Shown here: positions 1 through 9,127 of the stretch, piece by piece
How the letters are laid out: each line of letters starts with the position of its first letter
Position numbering within the stretch: position 1 is the first letter of the stretch
NCBI RefSeq assembly: GCF_000003605.2
Contig: NW_003147278.1
Span: 79,390-104,614 of the forward strand
DNA length: 25,225 nucleotides
Direction of reading: 5' to 3'
DNA from: Saccoglossus kowalevskii
Taxonomy: Eukaryota; Hemichordata; Enteropneusta; Harrimaniidae
The notes under the pieces: model-generated
What the model was told of the DNA's origin: nothing
Database searches by the model: none
The model's input: the letters and a program-made list of their open reading frames with translations, nothing else
Made by a program: the position numbers and the translations under genes

Positions 1-1468
1 CGCGAATAAATCATGTTCCCATTCACCGCATTGATTAACCAATTCCGCATATCTTCAGTGAACAGATATGGGTGTATCACATACACGTATTGTTATATTG
101 CTTCATGTTCACCTTTACTGCATGGTTCATGCCCCTTATTCAGTTTGAGGTTGGTTTTCTTTTTCTGTCACCATTAGGATGATTATATCACCCGCTACAT
201 CTTTAAGTTTGTTCGTCACTGCCAAAATGTCATACTTTACAACACCAAATAGCAAATACACCAATTATCATATTACTGCTTTTTATTAACCATATAATCT
301 TCCGATTTCAATTGTAGCTGAGAAGTTGAAGGGTTATTTAGAAGTCAGTGTAGCGCTATTATTAGATATATTGTTTTGTCACTCGATCTCATATTTACTT
401 ATCTCACCCTGAGATGTGTATTATTATTGTTTGATATACCTTTTTGGTATCATATTCTTATTCATATAAATATAGTTTGATATCAGACTATATTCACATT
501 ACTTCAAAAGTAGATTTTACACTCATTATTTTAGCATGTAAATATTAAATAACATTATTAATTTTACTCGCAGTCCACTAGCCAAGAAATAATCGCACCC
601 CCTTGGACAAATGGTCATTTGTAATTGAACTAGATAGTCTTCACTCAGATGCCAACATCAGCTCCTTTAATTTTCATATTAACAGACAGATTCACAGTTT
701 ACGGTTCATACACATATATATTGTTACTTTGACCTTCGACCTTAACATTATTAAGATCACAAAAGAGGTATATGTTCCATGTTTATAGGCAATGGCGACC
801 TTTTCATGATAGTTCAATTGTGAACACACATACATATCTATACCTTCGACTTTTCGTCTCTTGTCATGTCATGAGGGTTACATAAGGACTTGTGTTCCAA
901 GTTTTCAGTTCCTTGCTATTCGCTCTTGTAGCTCAATACTGAACAAATACAAATAATGTGAATATGACCTTCTCGTGCAGCTGTTTTGAGCTTTAAAAAA
1001 TGATGCCCACTTTTCTCAGAATAAATTAATTCTGTTCAAGAACCATGTACACCAAAGCACACCAGTAGTTACATACAAAGATGTTAGAAGGATAAAACAT
1101 AATTTGAACCAAATCAATATACCTCGCATGCCTATTGTGATAATCCACCTTCAGTCCCTTTAGTATGATATATATTAACTATTTGAAGCTAAGTTCATGT
1201 TATGTCACTATAAAAATATATGCCTAATTAGTAAACTAAGCATATTTTTCTACTCTGTTTGTTGTTCTGGCGTGACTTCGAGAATATCTCATACTAATAT
1301 ATGGAGTATACGAACACTGATGACTTGTTGTCAACAGTGTTCCCTCGAGGATTGAATGCCAACACTAAGGTGAAATGATGTTGATGAGAGCGTTGTACTG
1401 AACTTAGCGTGTCAGACTAAGGGATACAAACAGTCGCCGATATCAGTTTTATTAAAAAATACATTTTT
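1..1468. other. Intergenic, no gene recognised
   Basis: AT-rich sequence with stops in all frames. The longest open stretch (603-788, 61 codons) has low-complexity composition and no splice context. I see no RNA gene, terminal repeats or clear tandem repeat here. Confidence 0.6.
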
Positions 1469-1606
1469 CCCTCTAGCATTTGTGGGGAATCATATTTATT
1501 TGGAATGCTCTGATTGAATGTAAGTTTAGCAAGGTGTGATGGAATTGGCCTGTTATGTTCGATTCAAATAAGCCGCTAATTTGACAGGGAAATGATACTT
1601 ATAATG
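1469..1606 (+). repeat. Dispersed direct repeat, copy 1
   Basis: Starts CCCTCTAGCATTTGTGGGG and ends GATACTTATAATG. A second copy in the same orientation lies at 2677-2829, with small indels between them. Shared words include GAATGCTCTGATTG and CCTGTTATGTTC. No coding potential or terminal inverted repeat is seen. It may be part of an old transposon or a local duplication. Confidence 0.65.
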
Positions 1607-1728
1607 TTTTATTGTTGTTGTGACTCTTATCGATCAAGGCACTTTTTAAATCATGGGGTTTAACTCCCCTCAAGTTACGACCTGTGGTCTCCCATAAGAT
1701 AATGGTTGCATTCAATATTAAAATAAGG

Positions 1729-1795
1729 ATGGCGGACTATAGCTTATTTGTTCCGTTCTACTCTGGGTTACTGGAGCAAATAAAGATCCTAGAAG
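1729..1795 (+). CDS. Possible first coding exon (weak)
   Basis: The ATG sits in the context AGGATGGCGG, which is also a YY1-like motif. It opens 22 codons (MADYSLFVPFYSGLL then EQIKILE) and runs straight into a perfect donor, GAAG|GTAAGTAT, at 1796, leaving phase 1. I found no convincing downstream exon with an acceptor in the matching phase, and no recognisable domain. It could be a real N-terminal exon whose partners lie far away, a dead exon, or chance. The start, donor and open frame together are the only support. Confidence 0.25.
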
Positions 1796-2179
1796 GTAAG
1801 TATTTATATGGCTGTGTGTTTTTATTTTTATCTGTGCAATGTCTTTGATTTGTCTAATATGGTTGTGGGTATTCCTTGCCTTGCCTATTGTCTGTATCAA
1901 TGTTCTTGTGGGTTCGTGATATAAGGCGTTATAGCTGTTCAGGACACTGCAGCTGGTCTACAATACCTTATGCCTTTGTACCAAATCGTGGGGAGTCTAT
2001 CACATTCAACAACAGGTGTCATCTTTACTAAGAAAATTGTACTTTCTTTATGTTAAAATTCACGAATGTTCATATTTGTGCTGTAAGAATTAGCTACTGA
2101 ACTTTTAATATGAGGCAATGCTTTGGTTCGTCTCAGCAGTTAATACCAGAATATTGATATTACAATGAACATTGCTACC
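1796..2179. other. Unassigned sequence
   Basis: Stretch between the possible exon and the tandem-repeat block. An open patch near 1945-2013 sits between CTGCAG and CAG|GTGT, but its frame choice is arbitrary. Nothing else is supported. Confidence 0.45.
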
Positions 2180-2606
2180 TTGTTAAAATTGGTTCAATCC
2201 ACTTCGGTTCATTACGTAATTGGCCGTCCAATCTTGGACTTTAATTCTGCATGCAAGACAGGGTACTGACCCAGCGTGTTTTGAATGGAGGGCCATGTAC
2301 TTTGGTTTCAATTCATATTGGTTCATTGCGTAATTGACCGTCCAATCTTGGACTTTAATTGTCCATGTAAACCCTGTGGTTATTTCAATAGGAAGGCCAT
2401 GTAATTTGGTTTCAATTCCTTTGAGTCATTACGTAATTGACAGTCCAATCTTGGATTAAATTGTGCATGTACTTTTTCAAAGTGAGGTTCATGTAATTTT
2501 CAGACCCTGGCTACGTGTTAAAATTGGTTTCAAATCACTTTGGTTCACTTTGCTTAATTGACCGTCCAATCTTGCATTTTAATTGTGCATTCATGCAATC
2601 CAGGGT
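2180..2606 (+). repeat. Tandem repeat, about four degenerate units of 92-120 bp
   Basis: The core GTAATTGACCGTCCAATCTT recurs near 2216, 2331, 2436 and 2555. It is followed by a TTTAATTGTGCATG-like stretch, and by GGCCATGTA or a variant in the first three units. Units run roughly 2180-2300, 2301-2404, 2405-2496 and 2515-2606, with indels giving uneven spacing. The block lies between the two dispersed direct repeats at 1469 and 2677, so all may belong to one decayed element. Confidence 0.75.
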
Positions 2607-2676
2607 ACATCTACATAAATTACTGTGGAGATTCAGTTCTATTAATATTAATAATGGCAATTTTTTTGTCACAGCA

Positions 2677-2829
2677 CCCTCTAGGATTTGTGGGGAGTCA
2701 TCTTTATTTTGAATGCTCTGATTGGATGGAGGTTTGAGCCTAGCAAGGTTGATAAAATTGACCTGTTATGTTCAGATTCGAATAAGCGGCATGAACCACT
2801 AATTTAACAGGAAAGTGATACTTATAATG
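2677..2829 (+). repeat. Dispersed direct repeat, copy 2
   Basis: Same sequence as 1469-1606 with about 15 extra bases in small insertions, for example around GGTTTGAGCC and GGCATGAACCAC. Orientation is the same. It lies just after the tandem-repeat block. Confidence 0.65.
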
Positions 2830-3229
2830 CAGCAAGCTCGGTGTAGCAGGTTGCATAATAGTCAACTCTGTAAATATATACTGGCGGCACCCACTTGTAG
2901 TTGCAACTCGTTTGAATGGAATATCAATTGCATTGCGCCGAGGAAAACCTTATCAACTCGAACCATGAGAACAGTCTGTGCAACTGTCACATGTTCGGCA
3001 TGCATCGCCGGTCAGTAGATATTTTTTGTGATCGGAGTCATGTCATCGAGTATTTCATACTATATCGAAATATTGTAAAAACACCAGGCAAGTCAACAGT
3101 TGTGGGTGAAATAGGGTTGCTTTGTGTAGAATAGTAAAACAGACAAAGTCAAAATAAGAGATCCATGAGGTCCCATTCTTTGCAACACGTCAGAGTACAT
3201 AGAGTCAAAACCAGCACTACTCCCCCAGA
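2830..3229. other. Unassigned sequence
   Basis: Several overlapping short open frames on both strands, none with a recognisable domain, signal peptide or splice structure. No gene supported. Confidence 0.5.
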
Positions 3230-3239
3230 GGATCGACAA

Positions 3240-3580
3240 GGGGTATTTTCGTAATGTGTAATCAATTGTTTTTATTTTTGTAATAATGTAATTTAAATAA
3301 ATAAAAAACGTAAACTCGTAGACATGGGCAAGGTGTAAAATGTAATCAGCTATTTTATTTTTTTGTAAGCGTATAAAGCATTTTCCACAATTCGTACGCA
3401 ATTTTGAAAAACACAAATTATCAAATATGTATAAAAATGTAAAATGTAATTAGGAATTTGCTTTATTTGCAAAGTGTAAAAGCCTATTTTTTACTGTAAA
3501 TTGAACCTTCATTTTATTTCCTGTAAAAGCGTAAACTGTTTGTTTTTTTATTTACTGTAACCTGTAATAGCTATTCCCTT
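3240..3580. repeat. Degenerate GTAAAATGTAAT-type simple repeat
   Basis: The words GTAAAATGTAAT, AGCTATTTTATTTT and GTAAAAGCGTAAAC recur with irregular spacing of about 40-60 bp. The block ends at a C-rich tract (CCCTTCCCCCC, about 3579-3588). It may be a decayed satellite or the low-complexity part of a transposon. Units are too diverged to define a consensus by eye. Confidence 0.4.
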
Positions 3581-3599
3581 CCCCCCAAACAAATCTGGT

Positions 3600-4236
3600 A
3601 ACTTGGAGTTTTTACATAATGTTGTCAAAATAAAATGTGATTGGTTCAAATCAAAGTGGAAGATTCCACTATCACAGCAACCAGTAAGTAATCTTAGTTA
3701 CCGGGTTACCGATGAAAAGAGGCGGCAATATAAACACCTTACTTGCAACATTAAATCAATAAAGAAGATACAATGTAACACAGGTAGGAGATCACAATTA
3801 TCGGTATAGTATGGTCTCATATGGGATTATTATGGGATGGAATGCTATTGTCAAATATTATCAATTTGGTTGAGAATGTGTGAAAGGGTAGTCCAAGTGG
3901 TGTGTAAATGTGGTCCACTGGGTCAAATGTGTATGGATGGGATAAAAAGGGTTCTTGACGTTCTTGAACTTGAGTCAATTATAATTAAAGCAGTTCAACC
4001 AAACACAAATACTTCAATTTTAGTGCCAGAGTTGGCAAACATTTTGATTTTACAGTAAATGATAGCACGTGTTTTATGTAGCATATTATGAATCAGATAA
4101 TTTATGTATATCACACAGGTCTAGAAATAAAGTTATTATTATGTTTGTACTTTGTGCGTTCTCAATTCACATTTTAAACGGAAGTGTAACGAGCTTGAAA
4201 GAGATATTTCTTCTTTAATATGCAAATTGTGATAAA
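3600..4236. other. Unassigned sequence
   Basis: Open frames at 3603-3809 and 3837-4058 show no known motif. An AATAAA occurs near 4127 (AGAAATAAAGTTATTA), but no gene can be tied to it. Confidence 0.4.
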
Positions 4237-4242
4237 AGTGTC

Positions 4243-4420
4243 GTGGATTATGTTATGACATCTGCATTAGTTGGTTCTGTTGGTGCTGATGAAAGAATTA
4301 TAGAAGCAGTTACAGCACAAGGAGTCGTTATTCCTTATTCCATTATTCCTTCAGCGCCTGATCCAAATAATAACAGGGGTATAAATCCTAAATGTTTTGG
4401 TACGATTAGCGGGTACTCAA
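4243..4420 (+). CDS. Possible internal exon or coding fragment (weak)
   Basis: The frame is open from 4219 (just after a TAA) to a donor-like TCAA|GTGAGT at 4420/4421. Codons look protein-like, with mixed third positions and no low-complexity run. Segments read VDYVMTSALVGSVGADE, then RIIEAVTAQGVVIPYSIIPS, then APDPNNNRGINPKCFGTISG. There is no clear pyrimidine-rich acceptor; AAAAG at 4234-4238 is the only AG nearby. I do not recognise the family. It could be an exon of an unannotated gene or a transposon-derived fragment. Confidence 0.25.
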
Positions 4421-4470
4421 GTGAGTTTTTGAAAATTTGTACGGTTGAAAATTTAATCTTCTTTGCAATT

Positions 4471-4680
4471 AAGCACAAATATTTTCTTGTTCAATTTTAG
4501 CTACTTGTTCCACCCTTTCTCTCTCAAATTTAGCATTTTCTTACTGACGTTTAACGAATTGTTTGACCCGTTCTTCCTCATAATTAGCCTTTTCTCACTG
4601 AAGTGCACGTGGCATTCTCTAGCCTTTCCGTCACGAGTTACGATCTGACATTTGTTATGCTGCTCGTTCTGCCCTTTCTG
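4471..4680 (-). pseudogene. Decayed coiled-coil coding remnant with 54-bp repeats
   Basis: On the minus strand, two successive 54-bp (18-codon) units read EKANYEEERVKQFVKRQ and ENAKFERERVEQVAKIEQEN. Each is preceded by CAG and then a stop codon at the same position of the repeat. A third and a fourth, more decayed and frameshifted, lie further upstream on that strand (higher coordinates). Glu/Lys/Arg/Gln content and spacing of hydrophobic residues suggest a charged coiled coil. In-frame stops and frameshifts mean it no longer encodes a full protein. Source unknown; a retroelement or a structural-protein fragment are both possible. Confidence 0.4.
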
Positions 4681-4690
4681 CTTAAAATAC

Positions 4691-5640
4691 TAACGTATAT
4701 TGAGCCACCACCTAATCCTCAAACTTCTCTTCATTAAAACAACTTCGTTTCCGCTGAATCTGTCATTCAGAACCTGCAAGATTTGTATGTCTGCCAGAGA
4801 TAGTAAAATTTAGCCCCTATATTTACGAAACCGATGTAATTGACACAGGGGAAAATCCTAACTTCACTGAGTGAACATACAAAATATGCATTATTGTGTG
4901 GACACAATTACAGCCAAGTTATGTGCAGTTGAAACTGATTCAAAATAAATATAAATATATTGATAACCCAGGATAGTTCACGAAATATAGCGCACAGTTT
5001 TCGTAGTCGCACACTATCCATCATGTGACACCGTATGAGAACCGAAGGCCAATGTAAAATGGTTACCCCCAAACATCCAATAACTTCATCTTAAGTGTAA
5101 ACTTAATTTGTATAATGTATGGATAATTTATCTAATAGACACCAACATAATTACATATAGGGACGGGGAAACACACCGGTCAATTTTGCATCTACACCAC
5201 CACATATTAAATATGAGAAACCTTTTTTATTAAATACAATGAGAATTATTATTCCTATTCCGCGCCTTATTTATTATAGGCATTGTTTTTATTGATCCTT
5301 GTCATGAATGAGATGGATTAGTGGCCCCAGCAAGAAAACCAGCAGTAGTGTATGTTCCATGCAATACACGCCATTGAAAGTCTCCTTCACTTTTTGTGAT
5401 ACATGTACACATGGATGAATATGCGGGACATGTATAGATGAAAGAATGAATAATTGACTTAAAAACACTATACTACCACCCGTAATTCAATGACACGTGA
5501 ATATATGATGTGTAACAAACTTGGTGTGTTTACACTAAAGAATGACAAATTAACAAATGAATAACACCGCGACATACGCTATACAACAACCCATGAGTGA
5601 GCTGAGCCTACATTTCAGTTGACTAATTGCAAAACCGCGC
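4691..5640. other. Intergenic, nothing recognised
   Basis: AT-rich, no convincing exons, RNA genes or terminal repeats. Confidence 0.5.
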
Positions 5641-5663
5641 GTCACGTCACGTCACGTCACGTC
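5641..5663 (+). repeat. (GTCAC)n microsatellite
   Basis: Four full GTCAC units plus GTC, set in a CpG-rich patch (CCGCGCGTCACG...). On the minus strand it reads as overlapping TGACGTGACG, which are half-CRE/bZIP-like motifs, though a plain microsatellite is the simpler reading. Confidence 0.85.
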
Positions 5664-7079
5664 GTGTTCGATAGCCATCTCGTGAAATATACCAAACATT
5701 CGCACACAACTTTGGTTGTTTACGCATAGTTCGCCATACCTTTGAAGATTGTTTAATTCGATATGCTCCTCCTCAAGAACAATTTGTCAATCCCACAGTC
5801 CGGTGAGGACCGCACTTGAGAAGGTTAAGTTACCAAAATGATGGATGTGATATATTTTGTCTGTCTAGCCTGTACGTGCAATCTTTAATTGTGAAGAGTG
5901 AAGGAACGCCTGAGTCGAAATTATTTTTTATATCCCCCATCCAATGACGTACAAGCCAGGCTATAACTAAAACACAAACAATTCTTGAACTGCGAAAAGC
6001 GGATAAATTTATAAAATCCATCTTCGAATCTGTCTATGTCTACTTACGAGACTAGCGCTGTTAAGATTAGCTGCAATGCACTACTCAGCAGACATGATGT
6101 TGGCATAGTCATGAATTGATCCTTGGTTATAAAGTAATCTGTGTGATGAAATCAAGTTTCATGAGAATTAGGTTAACTGTATTAATTGTATTGACATGTC
6201 CAGGGAAACAACTAAATGTCGCGCATTTAGTATGGGATTAACATTAAAGTGTCAAGGGGTGCGGCTTTATATAATTCACATTGAATATTTCATACATTCA
6301 ATTGTCTGGACTACTCCATCGTTTAGTCGGACACACTGTGTTATTTTTTGTCAGACACATTGTAAATTCAGTGGTTGAATAATAACAGCATCCAAATGAC
6401 TTGCAATCAGAATTCGGGTATGGAAACGGCATTACGGTGACGTATCCGCACATTCAAACTAGACTACTTCGCAAACAGTGACCATTCTTCTAATTTATAT
6501 TATAAAGATTTGTGGTGGGCTGATTTCTATACATGTATAATAAGTATAGCGACTAAATGTATATAGCTACGTCAAATACTTTTACTCCTTCATCGATTCA
6601 ACGTCAAGATAAAACCAGACATGTGTTTCGTCCCTGTGTTGGCATTCTTGGTAAATTCAGTGATATTGTCCCTGAATATCCTACGTATATTGCGCCGTGA
6701 TTGCAAATGCGTTGACATTGATTTTTCAGTTTCTGATCTGGTAAATGCCTACTTATGATCCTAGCTTCTAATTTTATCAGTTTAATAACGGTTTGATTGT
6801 AATATAAGTGCTTTTCATGGTGACATAAGATCCTGAAAACTACTTAGTAACGTTAGTTTTACATACAATTTCAAGTTCAGATAAGGACATGGGTAAATCA
6901 AAAAATACAATTCTACTATGTGTTGTGTTCCAGCATTACTTCAGCACGTAGTCTCAGATTAGTGGAAAATGACGGCACGCAATCGAAATATATATGTAAC
7001 TAGAAATGTTAATGTTTGAAAATGTAATGACCGCTGATTGTGTACAGTATGCGTTTTTTCTTGTCTGAAGTTTGTATTG
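5664..7079. other. Intergenic, nothing recognised
   Basis: Open frames at 5830-6021 (minus) and 6196-6378 (plus) lack any motif or splice support. The left edge of duplication unit 1 begins near the end of this stretch. Confidence 0.5.
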
Positions 7080-8331
7080 TAGTCGGTGTACAATATTTTT
7101 AGCAACGTTTTGTCTTGTTGTGGCAGACGCTGATTTCAACATGTCAGCTATGTTTCTTTACTATTTTCCAATGGAACTGTATGCTACAGTCAATGCACGT
7201 GTGCATATACTATCGATCATTGGTTCAGACAAAAGAGTTAATATATTTATATACATCGAAGTCTCATCTTCTTCCGCTGTTTTCACCGTGAATTGTTTTT
7301 GTGTTCCCACGGGTTACCAATCTCGTATTTTTTTGTAACTTACGTATTTTGGATTATGAGAAACTGAATTGTTCAACTTCAAAAACACAACTTGTTACTA
7401 ATTGGATAGAGTGCGTATTGTTTGATGAGAAGTTTAAATCATTGGAACGAGTTTTGTAGAATTACATGTTTCATGGCGAGGCATTTGCCTTGTTGTGAGG
7501 CTGCGTACTTTGCATAAAATATGCAAGTCATGATGTCATTGAACATGATAATACGTGTATGTATCCTATAACAGTAACATTGTGACGTTTTGGGGACTAC
7601 TTTATTGCATGCGACAGAATACATAATTTTGTAACAGTGTTATATATCACTTGATTACTCGAGTGTATTCAAATATGGAAAAAATAATACCAATAGTGTG
7701 ACTAAAATAGCGGAGTGAACAGGAAGTTAAACGTGAAAGCCGGCGTTTTGTGTGTTCCTGGGTCAACACATCAAAACATTTCAGCCTACTAATAGTTAAA
7801 TAACGTCTATGAAGACGCTAATGTTTACGACGGAAAGCCATGTATAACTAAATACATTTACTAGAAACAAGACTCCAAACAAGTCGTTAACTGTACGACT
7901 TTCCATACAGTACTTTAACGAAACAATACTGCATACTGGAAGAATTTTTTTTCTGTAGCTTCATACCAAGGTTGTCACAGCATATGTGCGTTACGTAATT
8001 TTTGTTATACAGGAATTGCACCTGATCCATGTATCCATCATAGTGATGCTCCTATTCTACAAACAGTGAAAAGAAAGTTATACTCTCTAGTACAATATCG
8101 TTTTTGAGAGTAGTGAACCGGCATTGTTGAGAACAAGGAAACTAGTAGACAGGTACCGTTTTGAACTAAGAAAGAGTATTTGCTGAACGAAAACCATCCA
8201 CTATCGAAGGTTAGCGAACTGTTAGAACAATAGAATTTTAATAAGTCGTATTACTGCTATTACTATAGTATTTTTACTCCACTAATTGTATACATTTTAT
8301 GTGTGATTTTTTTGTAATTTATCCGACATAG

Positions 8332-8941
8332 TGTGATGAATTAGTTTTTGCGTATCTGTTGACCGACTTGGTTAGCTGGTTACTAGTGAATAGCTGTGTT
8401 ATTTCTGTCATCATTTAGGCTCATGCGAGGTCCTGGACGGAACTTGACTCAGTGATTTGGAACTAATTGCGATATAACCGTCGCCATCCGTACTACTATT
8501 TCTGACAGTTGGTATTTGTAGTTTATTAATATAGTGAACGATTAATCAGTAGATATGACGTGTCCAGTACTTAGTGTGATTGGCTGTATGATTGAAGGCT
8601 ACGCCTTATAGACTTTAAAATTCTTTGTAATTGGTTAAGTTTTGATACGTAATAAACGGTCGAAGTCCTTGGTCACAGGGAGAGAGAGAGCTCCACGAGG
8701 GAGAGAGTCTTAGTGAGTCCTGGGCAGAGTTCCGGACGGGTCAGTGCTGAGCAGAGTTCCGGACGAGTCAGTCCTAGACAGAGTATCGGACGAGGCAGTT
8801 TGCCTTGAGGCGTTCTCGACGTGGCTAAAGACTAGCTATTGAACGTACATCGTTGTGTGTGTCTATTTGACTGTAAAGCTTAAGTGACTTTTCCGATCCC
8901 GTACCTCAAGGAGATGTGATAGAGACAAGACGAGAATAACA
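8332..8941 (+). mobile_element. Solo LTR of an LTR retrotransposon
   Basis: A 610-bp insert that starts TGTGATGAATTAG and ends AGAATAACA, so it has the TG...CA ends of an LTR. It is flanked by the 4-bp duplication ATAG (8328-8331 and 8942-8945). Unit 2 keeps the empty site at about 17600-17620, where CCGACATAGTAACAATATG is uninterrupted. An AATAAA at 8651-8656 sets the plus orientation and marks the likely R region. No internal gag-pol follows, hence solo. It lies just downstream of the AMP1 stop codon, on the opposite strand. A related LTR is at 16137-16801. Confidence 0.85.
8719..8799 (+). repeat. Three 27-bp tandem repeats inside the LTR
   Basis: Units at 8719-8745, 8746-8772 and 8773-8799 share CAGAGTTCCGGACG and GTCAGT, with a few substitutions in the third. 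They lie after the LTR poly(A) signal, in the presumed U5 region. The related LTR in unit 2 has a different set of GAGTCTTGG-like repeats at the same place. Confidence 0.8.
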
Positions 8942-9056
8942 ATAGTAACAATATGTTGATGGAAATCGCTGATCTTATATCACTAAAAGAACCAACATTG
9001 TGATGAGATTTTTCCCTAAAAAAACGCGTTATAATCATAATGCATTCTTACTAATA

Positions 9057-9062
9057 TTTATT
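9057..9062 (-). terminator. Poly(A) signal of AMP1
   Basis: AATAAA on the minus strand about 52 nt after the TGA stop. Unit 2 has AATAAA in the aligned position (17722-17727), so it is likely functional. Confidence 0.7.
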
Positions 9063-9102
9063 GCTGTTTTGCATTAGTATCTTAGATAACCAGTTGAATT
9101 AA

Positions 9103-9127
9103 CAGTCGTGGATTCATCCCACGACTG
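9103..9127. other. Perfect 9-bp stem-loop across the AMP1 stop codon
   Basis: CAGTCGTGG and CCACGACTG pair perfectly around a 7-nt loop (ATTCATC) that contains the stop codon on the minus strand. In AMP2 the same place reads AGTCGTGG then CCATGGGCT, so the stem is partly lost there. Confidence 0.6.

Noticed and set aside
1945-2013. Possible second exon for the 1729 fragment
   Set aside because: CTGCAG and CAG|GTGT bracket an open stretch in phase, but three frames are open there, the acceptor lacks a pyrimidine tract and nothing follows.
2180-2606. Possible CRISPR-like array
   Set aside because: Units are long, degenerate and tandem with no constant spacer, and the sequence is from an animal-type genome.
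3093-3416. 107-codon minus-strand open frame
   Set aside because: Overlaps the degenerate GTAAAATGTAAT repeat, is rich in Ile/Tyr/Lys from AT content, and shows no motif.
7072-7338. 88-codon plus-strand open frame with a hydrophobic start that looks like a signal peptide
   Set aside because: The aligned part of unit 2 (about 15840-16080) does not keep the frame, so it is not conserved coding sequence.
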